Source: Plasticicumulans lactativorans
GTDB lineage: Bacteria > Pseudomonadota > Gammaproteobacteria > Competibacterales > Competibacteraceae
Assembly (NCBI RefSeq): GCF_004341245.1
Contig: NZ_SLWY01000012.1
Location: forward strand, 1 to 64,000
Direction: 5' to 3'
Length of the DNA: 64,000 bases
Shown: one piece after another, positions 7,412-15,947 of the stretch
How positions within the stretch are numbered: position 1 is the stretch's first letter
How the letters are laid out: every line of letters begins with the position of its first letter
Program-made: the position numbers and the translations under genes
The notes under the pieces: generated by a model
The model's database searches: none
What the model saw: only the letters and a program-made list of their open reading frames with translations
What the model was told of the DNA's origin: nothing

Positions 7412-8668
7412 TCAGAGCCTCAGCTCGCGGCGGTTGTCGGGCTTGCCGAGCAGCAGCTGCACCACGCCGATGTAGCGCTCGGCGAAGCCGCCCTCGCAGT
7501 AGGCGAGGTAGAACTCCCACATCCGCGTGAAGCTGTCGGGGAAGCCGAGCGCACGCACCCGCTCGATGTTGGCGTCGAAGCGGCCGCGCCAGTGGCGCAG
7601 CGTGGTGGCGTAGTGCGGGCCGAAGTCCTCGAGGTGCAGCGCGCGCAGGTCGGTGACGCGCGCGACGGTGTCGGCGATGGCCCGCACCGAGGGCAGGAAG
7701 CCGCCGGGGAAGATGTAGCGCTGGATGAAGTCCACCGAGCGCCGCGCGCGCTCGTACTCCTGGTCGCGGATGGTGATGGCCTGCAGCAGCATCAGGCCGT
7801 CGGGCGCGAGCAGCTTCGAGCAGGCGCGGAAGTAGGTGTCGAGGTAGCGGTGGCCGACCGCCTCGATCATCTCGATCGACACCAGCTTGTCGAAGCGCCC
7901 GCGCAGGTCGCGGTAGTCCTCGCAGAGCACCGTCACGCGGTCGTCGAGCCCGGCCGCGTGCACGCGTTCGCGGGCGAGCGCGTACTGCTCGCGCGAGATC
8001 GTCGTGGTGGTGACGCGGCAGCCGTGGCGCGCCGCGGCGTGCAGCGCGAAGCCGCCCCAGCCGCTGCCGATCTCCAGCACGTGGTCGGCCGGCGTCAGCG
8101 CGAGCTTGCGGCAGATGCGCTCGTTCTTGGCGGTGGAGGCCTCGGCAAGCGTCATCTGCGGGTGCTCGAACACCGCGCACGAGTACATCATCGTCTCGTC
8201 GAGGAACAGCCGGTAGAAGTCGTTGCCGAGGTCGTAGTGCGCGGCGACGTTGGCGCGCGCGCCGTCGCGGCTGTTGGGCCTGAGCGCGTGCCAGGCCTTC
8301 AGCGCCGGCAGCGCCACCCGCGCCAGGCCGCGCTCCAGGCCGTCGAGCACCGCCTTGTTGAGCACGAACAGGCGCACCACCGCGACCAGGTCGTCGGTGC
8401 TCCAGTAGCCGGCCATGTACGCCTCGCCGACGCCGACCGTGCCGCGCAGCGCGACCAGCGTGTACAGGCGCGGGTCGTGCACCCGCACCGTGGCGTGCGG
8501 CCCCTCCCCGTCCGGATCGCCGAAGACGTGCCGCCCGGCGTGGTCGAGCACCGTCAGGCCGCCGCGCGCGAGGCCGCGGATGCGGCCGAACACGGCGTGG
8601 CGCAGCAGGCGGTCGACCAGTGCCGGGGTGGCCGGCGAGCGGGGTTCGGGCAGCACGGTGTGGTTCAT
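7412..8668 (-). CDS. Cyclopropane/furan-fatty-acid type phospholipid methyltransferase (CFA synthase)
   Basis: This 418-residue enzyme has the full CFA synthase layout: an N-terminal lipid-binding domain (GVGEAYMAGYWSTDDL), a NVAAHYDLGNDFYRLFLDE segment, the SAM motif VLEIGSGWGGFALHAA and the active-site region SIEMIEAVGHRYLD...YIFPGGFLPS. It transfers a methylene/methyl group from S-adenosylmethionine to unsaturated membrane acyl chains. Its ATG overlaps the stop of the DUF1365 gene by four bases. With that gene and the FAD oxidase it mirrors the Rhodobacter UfaM/UfaO/UfaD set that makes methylated and furan fatty acids, so a furan-fatty-acid role is a reasonable inference. Confidence 0.85.
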   Translation of the reverse strand: MNHTVLPEPRSPATPALVDRLLRHAVFGRIRGLARGGLTVLDHAGRHVFGDPDGEGPHATVRVHDPRLYTLVALRGTVGVGEAYMAGYWSTDDLVAVVRLFVLNKAVLDGLERGLARVALPALKAWHALRPNSRDGARANVAAHYDLGNDFYRLFLDETMMYSCAVFEHPQMTLAEASTAKNERICRKLALTPADHVLEIGSGWGGFALHAAARHGCRVTTTTISREQYALARERVHAAGLDDRVTVLCEDYRDLRGRFDKLVSIEMIEAVGHRYLDTYFRACSKLLAPDGLMLLQAITIRDQEYERARRSVDFIQRYIFPGGFLPSVRAIADTVARVTDLRALHLEDFGPHYATTLRHWRGRFDANIERVRALGFPDSFTRMWEFYLAYCEGGFAERYIGVVQLLLGKPDNRRELRL

Positions 8669-9459
8669 CGCGGCGGCTCCTCGACGGGGGTGGAACGGGC
8701 GGGGTGATCGAACAGCGGCACGCGCTTCAGCCACAGCCGCAGCGCCTGCCAGTGGATGGCGGCGACCACCGTCAGCGTCATCAGCGGAAAGCGCAGCAGC
8801 GCGCGGGCCAGGCTGCGCGAGCCGATCGGCTCGCGCAGCAGGTTCAGCGTGGCGTCGAAGAGCTTGTCGGCACCGCGGTGGACGTCCATGTGCACGCCGA
8901 GGCGCGCACCGGGCTCATGGCAACGCCAGGCGTAGTCGAGGTCCATCGGCAGGAACGGCGACACGTGCAGGCGCTTGGCGAAGCGCTGCGGCGCCCGCGC
9001 GAGTGGACGCCCGCCGGGGTCGAGCACGTAGCAGTGGCGCTCGCCCCAGGGGAGGTTGGTGACCTCGGCCACCAGTGCCTCGACGCGCTCGCCGGCGGCG
9101 TCGAAGCAGTAATAGATGCTGATCGGGTTGAAGCAGTGGCCGGCGTAGCGCAGGTGCGTCAGCAGCCGCACCGGGCCGGCGGGGCGGCGCCCGGTCTCGC
9201 GCTCGACCAGCTCGCGCACGCAGGCGTCGAGCGGGCGCGCCGGGTCGCCGAAGTGATCGGCGCGGCTGAACCACGCCGGCGCCGGCCGCCGCGCCGACCA
9301 CAGCCAGCGCCCGGCGAACACGCGGTCGAGCTCGCCGAGGTCGAGGTAGACCATGAACAGGCGGTAGCGGAAGGCGTGCGCGCGCGGCGCGAAGCGGCGG
9401 TGGCGCACCGTGCCGACGTACAGCGCGCTCGCCAGCGGGGCCGTGGCCGGCGCGTTCAT
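8665..9459 (-). CDS. DUF1365 protein (UfaO-like, putative fatty acid oxygenase)
   Basis: This is a 264-residue DUF1365 protein with characteristic stretches LYVGTVRHRRFAPRAHAFRYRL, LLTHLRYAGHCFNPISIYYCF and the lysine/aspartate segment RFAKRLHVSPFLPMDLDY. Proteins of this family sit beside CFA synthase and an FAD amine oxidase in many proteobacteria, and one is reported as the oxygenase step of furan fatty acid synthesis. Both of its ends overlap neighbours by four bases (ATGA), so it is translationally coupled with the FAD protein upstream and CFA synthase downstream. Confidence 0.82.
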   Translation of the reverse strand: MNAPATAPLASALYVGTVRHRRFAPRAHAFRYRLFMVYLDLGELDRVFAGRWLWSARRPAPAWFSRADHFGDPARPLDACVRELVERETGRRPAGPVRLLTHLRYAGHCFNPISIYYCFDAAGERVEALVAEVTNLPWGERHCYVLDPGGRPLARAPQRFAKRLHVSPFLPMDLDYAWRCHEPGARLGVHMDVHRGADKLFDATLNLLREPIGSRSLARALLRFPLMTLTVVAAIHWQALRLWLKRVPLFDHPARSTPVEEPPR

Positions 9460-10709
9460 GCCGCCACCCGCGTGCGGGTGAAGTCGGCGACCACGTCGAG
9501 CGCGCTGCGCACGCCGTCCTCGTGGAAGCCGTAGCCCCAGTAGGCGCCGCAGTACCAGGTGCGCTGGCGGCCGCTGATCTCGTGCCGGCGCGCCTGCGCG
9601 GCGATCGCCGCCGGGGTGAACACCGGGTGGTGGTAGGTGTAGCGCGCGATCACCTCGCGCGGGTCGATGTGCCGCGTGCGGTTCAGGGTGACGCAGAAGC
9701 GCCTGGGCGCGTCGAGCCCCTGCAGGGCGTTCATGTCATAGGTGACCGGCACGCCGTCCTGGGGTTCGGCGAGCAGGTGGTAATTCCACGCCGCCTGCGC
9801 GCGCGGCCGGCTCGGCAGCAGGCGCGCATCGGTGTGCAGCACCACGTCGTTCGCCTGGTAGGGGATCGCGCCGAGGATCTCGCGCTCGGCCGCGCTGGCG
9901 TCGCCGAGCAGGCGCAGCGCCTGGTCGCTGTGGCAGGCGAAGACCACCGCGTCGAAGGTCTCGGCCGGCGCGCCGAGCGGCTTGACCTCCACCCCGCCGC
10001 TGCGCCGGGTGACCCGCGCCACCGGGCAGCCGAGGCGGATGCGCCCGGCGAACGGCGCGACCAGCCGGCGCACGTACTCGCGCGAGCCGCCGGTCACGGT
10101 GCGCCACTGCGGCCGCCGGCTCACCGACAGCAGGCCGTGGTTGCGGAAGAAGCTGACGAAGTTGCGCGCCGGCATGCGTTCGAGCGTCGCGGTGCCGGCC
10201 GACCAGATCGCCGCCGCCATCGGCAGCAGGTAGTGCTCGCGCAGGCCGCGCCCGTAGCCGCCGGCGGCGAGCAGTTCGCCGAGCGTGGGGCCGGGCGCCG
10301 GGCCGTCGAGCACCGCCGGCGCCTCGCGGTTGAAGCGCAGGATGTCGAGCAGCATGCGGTAGAAGGCCGGGCGCAAGAGGTTGCGCCGCTGCGCGAACAA
10401 CGTGTTGAGGTTGCTGCCGCCGTACTCGAGCCCGGTGCGCTCGCAGCTCACGCTGAAGCTCATCGTGGTCGGCCGCGAGGCCACGCCCAGTTCATCCAGC
10501 AGCGCGATGAAGTGCGGGTAGGTCCGGTCGTTGAAGACGATGAAGCCGGTGTCGACGGCGTAGTCGCGCCCACCGCAGCGCACGTCGACGGTGTGGGTGT
10601 GGCCGCCGATCCAGTCGGCGGCCTCGAACACCGTCAGCGCATGCTCGCGGTGCAGGCGGTGGGCGACGGTGAGGCCGGAGATGCCGCTGCCGATGATGGC
10701 GATGTTCAT
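9456..10709 (-). CDS. FAD-dependent amine oxidase-like protein (UfaD-like)
   Basis: This 417-residue flavoprotein begins with the dinucleotide-binding motif IAIIGSGISGLTVAHRL, followed by the second FAD contact in WIGGHTHTVDV. The C-terminal part ends with the flavin oxidase type segment WYCGAYWGYGFHEDGVRSAL. Members next to DUF1365 and CFA synthase genes are proposed to desaturate methylated acyl chains on the way to furan fatty acids. It lies ten bases after a SnoaL-like gene and overlaps the DUF1365 gene, in a single minus-strand operon. Confidence 0.85.
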   Translation of the reverse strand: MNIAIIGSGISGLTVAHRLHREHALTVFEAADWIGGHTHTVDVRCGGRDYAVDTGFIVFNDRTYPHFIALLDELGVASRPTTMSFSVSCERTGLEYGGSNLNTLFAQRRNLLRPAFYRMLLDILRFNREAPAVLDGPAPGPTLGELLAAGGYGRGLREHYLLPMAAAIWSAGTATLERMPARNFVSFFRNHGLLSVSRRPQWRTVTGGSREYVRRLVAPFAGRIRLGCPVARVTRRSGGVEVKPLGAPAETFDAVVFACHSDQALRLLGDASAAEREILGAIPYQANDVVLHTDARLLPSRPRAQAAWNYHLLAEPQDGVPVTYDMNALQGLDAPRRFCVTLNRTRHIDPREVIARYTYHHPVFTPAAIAAQARRHEISGRQRTWYCGAYWGYGFHEDGVRSALDVVADFTRTRVAA

Positions 10710-10719
10710 GGCGCCCCCT

Positions 10720-11136
10720 TCACAGCCCCGACTTGATGCGGCGGATCACGGCGCCGAGCACGGGCACGCGCTCGTAGATGAAGGCGCCCATGTCGAAGTA
10801 GTCGTGGTGGCGATACACGCGCTCGCCGAAGCCGAGGTGGCTCGCGCCGTCGAGCACGAGCGTCTCGCCGGGGCGAAAGCGCCGGTGGCGCAGGTGCATG
10901 GTCCACAGCACCACCGCCGTGCCGCCCTGCACCACGGTGTCGGTGTAGTCGAAGCGGCAGGCCTCGACGCCGGCGTAGAGCCGCCGGTAGTAGGCGCGCA
11001 GCGCGTCGAACCCGCGCAGCGCGTGCACCGGATCGCGGAAGTCGACGTCGGCGGCGTAGACCGCGTCGAGCCGGTCGAGGTTGTCGGCGTTCAGTTCGTT
11101 GAACGTCGCCTTGAAGCGTTCGAGGGTCGGATTCAT
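10720..11136 (-). CDS. SnoaL-like / nuclear transport factor 2 family protein
   Basis: This is a 138-residue alpha+beta protein of the SnoaL/NTF2 cone fold: an N-terminal helix (NPTLERFKATFNELNADNLD), a conserved AADVDFRDPVHALRGFDALRAYY segment, and later strands VVLWTMHLRH and YFDMGAFIYERVPVLG. It heads the minus-strand lipid operon and faces the SDR gene across an AT-rich promoter region. SnoaL-like genes are regular members of this CFA/FAD/DUF1365 cluster, but their biochemical role is not established. The start is the ATG at 11136; a longer form from 11166 is less likely. Confidence 0.8.
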   Translation of the reverse strand: MNPTLERFKATFNELNADNLDRLDAVYAADVDFRDPVHALRGFDALRAYYRRLYAGVEACRFDYTDTVVQGGTAVVLWTMHLRHRRFRPGETLVLDGASHLGFGERVYRHHDYFDMGAFIYERVPVLGAVIRRIKSGL

Positions 11137-11260
11137 CGCGCATCCCGTTACCGCGACGGCGCCCATGGCCGGCCGTCATGGGTACAAATATAATACGCAA
11201 TGATAAATTTATCTACACAAAAACTATACGTCGACCTAGACTGAGGCTCACCACCCCGCT
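11137..11260. promoter_or_regulatory. AT-rich divergent promoter region with a 12-bp palindrome
   Basis: This spacer separates the SnoaL-led operon (minus) from the SDR gene (plus) and is far more AT-rich than its surroundings. It contains a perfect palindrome GATAAATTTATC (11202-11213), TACA motifs at 11183-11186 and 11214-11217, and TATAAT at 11189-11194, which could serve as a -10 box in the plus direction. Two divergent promoters and an operator, possibly for the cluster's MerR regulator, are likely; exact start sites cannot be given. Confidence 0.55.
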
Positions 11261-12013
11261 ATGGAGACCGCCACCGTGACCGCCATCGCCCTGATCACCG
11301 GTGCCTCGGGCGGCCTCGGCCGTGCCGTGGCGCAACGCCTGCGCAGCGAGGGCTGGCGCCTCGCACTGGTCGGCCGCGACGCCCGGCGGCTCGCCGGCAG
11401 CGCGGCCGGCGACCACCTGATCGTCGCCGACGTCTCCACCGCCAGCGGCGCCCGCGAGGCCCTCGCGCGCTGCCGCGACGAGCTCGGCGTGCCGACCGCG
11501 CTCGCGCACTGCGCGGGCTCGATCCTGCTGGCACCGGCGCACCGCACCCATGCCGAGCAGTACCGCGCGGTGATGGCCGCGAACCTCGACAGCGCCTTCT
11601 TCACGCTCGCCGCCTGGGCCGAGGCACTGCGCGAGGCGCGCACGCCGGGCGCGGCAGTGCTGGTGTCGTCGGTCGTCGCACGCACCGGCGTCGGCAACCA
11701 CGCGGCGGTCGCCGCTGCCAAGGCCGGAATCGAGGGGCTGGTGCGTGCCGCGGCGGCCGACTACGCCAGCGCCGGCCTGCGCATCAACGCGGTCGCCCCG
11801 GGCCTGATGGACACCCCGGCGACCGCGGCGATCGTCGGCAACGAGGTCACGCGCGCCGCCGCGGCGCGGCAGTACCCCTTCCCGCGCGTCGGTGCGGCGG
11901 ATGAACTTGCCGAACTGATGGCCTGGCTGCTGTCGCCGCGTGCCGCCTGGATCACCGGGCAGGTCTGGGCCTACGACGGCGGCTTCACGGCGATCCGCCC
12001 GGTCGTGCGCTGA
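11261..12013 (+). CDS. Short-chain dehydrogenase/reductase
   Basis: This 250-residue Rossmann enzyme has the NAD(P) motif TGASGGLG near the N-terminus and ends with the typical ITGQVWAYDGGF. In the active-site region the serine lies in VLVSSVVARTG, but the usual YxxxK tyrosine position reads NHAAVAAAKAG, so the catalytic tyrosine is replaced by histidine or alanine. That makes it an atypical SDR. It is divergent from the lipid operon; an SDR accompanies comparable clusters elsewhere. The start is ATG at 11261, or GTG at 11276. Confidence 0.8.
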   Translation: METATVTAIALITGASGGLGRAVAQRLRSEGWRLALVGRDARRLAGSAAGDHLIVADVSTASGAREALARCRDELGVPTALAHCAGSILLAPAHRTHAEQYRAVMAANLDSAFFTLAAWAEALREARTPGAAVLVSSVVARTGVGNHAAVAAAKAGIEGLVRAAAADYASAGLRINAVAPGLMDTPATAAIVGNEVTRAAAARQYPFPRVGAADELAELMAWLLSPRAAWITGQVWAYDGGFTAIRPVVR

Positions 12014-12028
12014 CGCCGGGCCGGCGTT

Positions 12029-12340
12029 TCAGTAGGTGCGGTTCGGCGCCGCAGCACCCGCGATGCGCCAGACGCGCTCCTCCGCCGGGTACTCGTCGGA
12101 CCCGGCCGGATAGGCGCGCGACAGGAGCCCCACGCCCGCGGACTGGACGGTGCGGCGGTGGTGCCACGCCAGTTCGGCGAGGAACTCGCGCGCCGTCCCT
12201 GCGGCGTACCCGTCCACCATGAGCTGCGGCGCCACGCGATCCGGTACACAGTCGCGCTCCGCGCCGGCCGCGGCAGCGGCGGACATCACCAGCACGGCCC
12301 CCAGCACCCACGCCATCGTCGACTTGATTTCACGGTTCAT
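12029..12340 (-). CDS. Small secreted protein of unknown function
   Basis: This is a 103-residue protein with an N-terminal signal peptide (MAWVLGAVLVMSAAAAAGA) and a short mature part that contains one cysteine (ERDCVPDRV). No family was recognised. It is convergent with the SDR gene and is preceded, on its own strand, by the TACA-repeat region at 12391-12422, which may regulate it. Alternative ATG starts lie 21 and 24 bases upstream. Confidence 0.55.
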   Translation of the reverse strand: MNREIKSTMAWVLGAVLVMSAAAAAGAERDCVPDRVAPQLMVDGYAAGTAREFLAELAWHHRRTVQSAGVGLLSRAYPAGSDEYPAEERVWRIAGAAAPNRTY

Positions 12341-12390
12341 CGTGCCCCCCACTTTCTGCATCAACCGCGTTCGACCACTCCACTTTAACC

Positions 12391-12422
12391 TTTACAAAAT
12401 ATGTACATCAAACTTGTACAGG
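12391..12422. promoter_or_regulatory. TACA-type direct repeats, candidate MerR operator
   Basis: The AT-rich stretch holds TTTACA (12391-12396), ATGTACA (12401-12407) and TTGTACA (12414-12420), with TACA cores spaced 11 and 13 bases apart. CarH/LitR-type MerR proteins bind direct repeats of about 11 bp containing such cores. The stretch lies upstream of the small secreted gene, near the cluster that encodes a MerR protein of this type. The link to that regulator is inference. Confidence 0.4.
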
Positions 12423-12621
12423 ACAGTAAGACGAAAAATCACTGTAAATCCCCCTTTGTCATCGCTACGAAATCTATATAGCACTTCATCGGTCCCGATT
12501 ACAGGCAGCCCTGTCCCCGCACCCTGTGACCCACCCTCCCGGAGGGCGCAAGGCTTGGGCATGCCAGCGAAAACCGCTACCTTTGCCGGTGCTTCACCGT
12601 GGCCGTCACCGAGGAAACCGC

Positions 12622-13398
12622 ATGAGCCTCCGGTCCCCCCTTCCCGTCGCCCGACTGCTCGGCTGCGCGCTGCTGTGCGCAGCCGTCGTGGCGAGGGCCG
12701 ACGTCACGCTGCTGCTGAACACGCGCAGCGCCGGCATCGACGGTACCGAGACCATCTTCGTGGCCGGTGAACGGCTGCGCCTCGAAACCCGCCAGGGCGA
12801 CGAGCACTCGGCGATGATCTTCGACGCCACCAGCGACACGCTGACCATGCTCGATGACGAGGAGCGCGTGTACCTCGACTTCAACCGCGAGTCGGCCGAG
12901 CAGCTCGACCGCGTCCGCGACCAGCAGGTCGCGGCGCTGCAGAAGCAGTTCGAGGCGCAGCTCGCGACCCTGCCGGCCGAGGAGCGCGCCGCGCTGGAGC
13001 GCAGCCTGCACGCCGACGCGCGCCCCGGCAGCGCGCAGCGCCGCGTCGAGCGCCAGAGGCAGACGCGCACCGTCGCCGGCTTCGGCTGCCAGGTGATCGA
13101 GGTCTACGTCGAGGACGACCGCGAGCAGACGCACTGCGTCAGCGGCCGCGAGACGCTCGGGCTGTCCGAGGCCGAGTACGGCACGCTGATGCGCATGCTC
13201 GCCGCGCTCGAACGCATGGCCGGGCAGGACGCCGACGCCACGCTCGACCTCGGTGGCTTTCCGGTGCAGACGCTCGAATTCGCCGAGGGCGACGAGATCC
13301 TCACGCAGCTCAAGAGCATCCAGCGCGGCCCGGTGGCGCCGGATCGCTTCCGCGTGCCCGCCGGCTACCGCAGGCAGGAACCGCTGCCGATCCACTGA
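12622..13398 (+). CDS. Secreted protein of unknown function
   Basis: This 258-residue protein has a signal peptide (VARLLGCALLCAAVVARA) and an exported part rich in acidic and arginine residues. It includes a strand-rich start (DVTLLLNTRSAGIDGTETIFVAGERLRLETRQ) and a helical middle (QVAALQKQFEAQLATLPAEERAALERSL). The single cysteine pair (GFGCQVIEVY and THCVSG) could form a disulphide. The layout recalls DUF4412-type periplasmic proteins, but I cannot assign a family firmly. It lies 44 bases before the ExeA-like ATPase gene on the same strand. Confidence 0.65.
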   Translation: MSLRSPLPVARLLGCALLCAAVVARADVTLLLNTRSAGIDGTETIFVAGERLRLETRQGDEHSAMIFDATSDTLTMLDDEERVYLDFNRESAEQLDRVRDQQVAALQKQFEAQLATLPAEERAALERSLHADARPGSAQRRVERQRQTRTVAGFGCQVIEVYVEDDREQTHCVSGRETLGLSEAEYGTLMRMLAALERMAGQDADATLDLGGFPVQTLEFAEGDEILTQLKSIQRGPVAPDRFRVPAGYRRQEPLPIH

Positions 13399-13442
13399 AC
13401 TGCGCCGGCACCCGGAAGCCGGCGCCGGACCACACCCACGCG

Positions 13443-15377
13443 ATGTACATCAACTACTTCGGCTTCACGCGCCCGCCCTTCGGCGACCCCGAACCCGGCG
13501 ACTTCGAACCGGTGGGCGCGCAGGCCACGGCGCTCGAAACGCTGCGCGTGAGCCTCGACGACCAGGTGCGCCTGCTGGTGCTCACCGGCCCCTCGGGCAC
13601 CGGCAAGACCAGCCTGCTGCGCCGGCTGATCGCCGAACAGGCCGGGCGGCGCCACTGCATCCTGTTCTGGAACGCGCACCTCGGCTTCGACGACCTGCTC
13701 AACTACCTGTGCGACGACCTCGACCTGCGCGCCCCCGGCACCTCGCGTGCCGAGCGGCTGAAGGCCCTGCGGATCGCGCTGGTGCGCGAGATCGCCGCCG
13801 GCAAGAGCCTGCTGCTGCTGCTCGACGACGCCCAGAACCTCCCCGACGAGACCCTCGAGGGCCTCGCCACGCTGCTCGACATCACCGAGGTCGGCCGCCA
13901 TCCGGTGCAGGTGGTGCTGTGCGGCCAGCCGACGCTGGGCGAACGGCTCGAAGCCACGCCGCTCGGCGTCGCCCCGCGCCACCTGCGCCTGCGCACGCTG
14001 GCGCCGGACGAATGCCGCACCTTCATCGAGCGGCGCGTGCTCGCCGCCGGCCACCCCGGTGGCGTGTTCGACGCCGGCGCGATCGCCAAGATCACCGAAC
14101 TCGCCCACGGCGTGCCGCGCCTGCTCAACCGCATCTGCAACCAGTCGCTGCTGCTCGCCTACCTCGGCTCGGAGCACGTGGTCACCGCCGCGCTGGTACG
14201 CGACGTCGCCGCCGACACGCCGGCCACCGAGGCGCCACGCTTCGGCGCGCCGCCACCGCCGATCGAGCCGATGCCGGCGCGGCCGGCGCTGGAAGCCGCC
14301 GAACTGCCGGCGATGCACGCCCCCGAGCACGCCGGGCACGTCGCGCACGCGGCGGTCGACGAGCCACCACCCGCGCCGCTCCCCGAGGTGCACGCCGATC
14401 CGGCCGAGATCGGCCACCGTCCGCTGCCGGTGCGCCGGCGCACCGGCGTGTACCTGAGCTTCGGCATCGGCCTGCTCGCCGCGGCGACGCTCGCGGCGTT
14501 CCGCCTCGGCTGGCTGCCGCCGGCGCTCGACGCGCCGCTGCGCGAACTGCTCGCCGCCGTCGGCGGCCCGGCACGCGGCGTGCCCGCGGCCGCGCCCGCT
14601 CACGGTGCGGCCACGGCGGGCAGCGCGCCAACGCCGGCCCCCGCAGCGGCTCCCGCGCGGCCCGTGGCCGCTGCAGCCATCGCGCCGCCGGCGAACGCCA
14701 CGGCCGCCGCGTCTGCGGTCACCGCGACCCCACCGGCACCACCGGCTGCATCGCCCCACGTGCCGGCCGGACAACCCGCCGTCGTCGCGGACACCGCTCC
14801 GACCGCCCCCCCCGCCGGTACCGAGACGACCGCCGAGCGGCCCGCCGCCGCTGTGGCCACACCGGCTGCAGCCACCGCCGAAACCGCACCTGCACGACCT
14901 GCCACGGCGCCGCCGCCGGTCGCAGCGCCCGCGGTCACCGCGACCGACACGCCGGCGCCGACCGCCGCACCCGCGGCCACCCCGACGATCACGGTGATCG
15001 CGACGGCACCGGCCGCCGCCGCGACGCCGGACACCCCCGAGACCTCGCCCGCGCTCGCCAGCGCGGTGCGCGCGCTGCTCGCGCAGGCACGCAACCAGAT
15101 GGCCACGCTGCGCTACACCCAGCCGCCGGGGGACAACGCGATGCAGACCTACCGCGAGGTGCTCGCGCTCGCCCCCGGCAACGACGAGGCCGAGGCCGGG
15201 CTCGCGCAGATCCGCGGCAAGTTCCAGCAGTGGGCGGCAAGCGCGCGCGCCCGCGGCGAGACCGAACGGGCGATCCGCTACCTCGGCATCGCCGCGTCGA
15301 TCGCCCCCGAGGACGCCGCGCTGCGCCAGCAGCTCGACGAACTGCGCGCGCGCGGCGGCGAGGCCGCACGCCCCTGA
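13443..15377 (+). CDS. ExeA/GspA-like AAA ATPase with membrane anchor and periplasmic tail
   Basis: This 644-residue protein opens with the ExeA-family signature MYINYFGFTRPPFG. Walker A is LTGPSGTGKTSLL (about residue 48), Walker B is LLLLLDDAQNLPDE, and the arginine-finger region is HGVPRLLNRICNQ. A single transmembrane segment (about residues 340-358, SFGIGLLAAATLAAFRLGW) leads to a low-complexity Ala/Pro linker and a helical, TPR-like C-terminus. ExeA proteins help assemble secretins or act in polysaccharide export through peptidoglycan contact. No peptidoglycan-binding domain and no neighbouring secretion genes were seen, so the partner machine is unknown. Confidence 0.8.
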   Translation: MYINYFGFTRPPFGDPEPGDFEPVGAQATALETLRVSLDDQVRLLVLTGPSGTGKTSLLRRLIAEQAGRRHCILFWNAHLGFDDLLNYLCDDLDLRAPGTSRAERLKALRIALVREIAAGKSLLLLLDDAQNLPDETLEGLATLLDITEVGRHPVQVVLCGQPTLGERLEATPLGVAPRHLRLRTLAPDECRTFIERRVLAAGHPGGVFDAGAIAKITELAHGVPRLLNRICNQSLLLAYLGSEHVVTAALVRDVAADTPATEAPRFGAPPPPIEPMPARPALEAAELPAMHAPEHAGHVAHAAVDEPPPAPLPEVHADPAEIGHRPLPVRRRTGVYLSFGIGLLAAATLAAFRLGWLPPALDAPLRELLAAVGGPARGVPAAAPAHGAATAGSAPTPAPAAAPARPVAAAAIAPPANATAAASAVTATPPAPPAASPHVPAGQPAVVADTAPTAPPAGTETTAERPAAAVATPAAATAETAPARPATAPPPVAAPAVTATDTPAPTAAPAATPTITVIATAPAAAATPDTPETSPALASAVRALLAQARNQMATLRYTQPPGDNAMQTYREVLALAPGNDEAEAGLAQIRGKFQQWAASARARGETERAIRYLGIAASIAPEDAALRQQLDELRARGGEAARP

Positions 15378-15488
15378 GCGCCCCCACCCGGCGCGGCGTG
15401 CCCATCGCGGTTGACGCCGCTGCCGCGGGCGGGTAGCGTCCCCTCGCCCCGGGCAGCCGCCCGTCATCCCCGACCCGACGCCATCCCG

Positions 15489-15854
15489 ATGCTCCGCCTG
15501 CTGCGTGTGTGCCTCGCCCTGGTGCTGACGCTCGCCGTGCCGCTGCACGCGATCGCCGCGCTCGCGCCGGTGCTGCAGCCGCACGCGCACGCCGCAGGCA
15601 TGCCGGAGCACGCCCACCTCGCCCACCTGCACGCGGACGGCGTCAAGCTCCACTCGATCGCCGGCGAGGCCGACGGCGTGCCCCCCGGCACCGTGCTCGA
15701 CGAGCACGACACCGGCCTCTGTGCCGCACCCGCGGCCCCCCTCGCCGCCGGCCCCGAGCTCGCCCACGACCTCGGCAACGAAGCCCCTGCCGCGCGCCCG
15801 GTGCACGCGAGCACCCACGTCCCCGAGCAACCCGTCCGCCCACCGCGGGCCTGA
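15489..15854 (+). CDS. Small histidine-rich exported protein at the head of the RND efflux operon
   Basis: This 121-residue protein has a signal peptide (MLRLLRVCLALVLTLAVPLHAIA) and a mature part unusually rich in histidine (HAHAAGMPEHAHLAHLHADG). Such proteins commonly precede CzcCBA-type operons and may bind metal in the periplasm. It starts about 110 bases after the ExeA-like gene and is followed by the outer-membrane component of the efflux system. The metal-binding role is inferred from composition and context. Confidence 0.6.
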   Translation: MLRLLRVCLALVLTLAVPLHAIAALAPVLQPHAHAAGMPEHAHLAHLHADGVKLHSIAGEADGVPPGTVLDEHDTGLCAAPAAPLAAGPELAHDLGNEAPAARPVHASTHVPEQPVRPPRA

Positions 15855-15947
15855 CCCCTCGCACGCCGCAGACCGTCGCGCCGGCCCCCGGCCGCCGCGC
15901 CTGCGCGCGCCCGCCGCGCGCCTCATCCGATTCCCTGCGAGGGTGTC

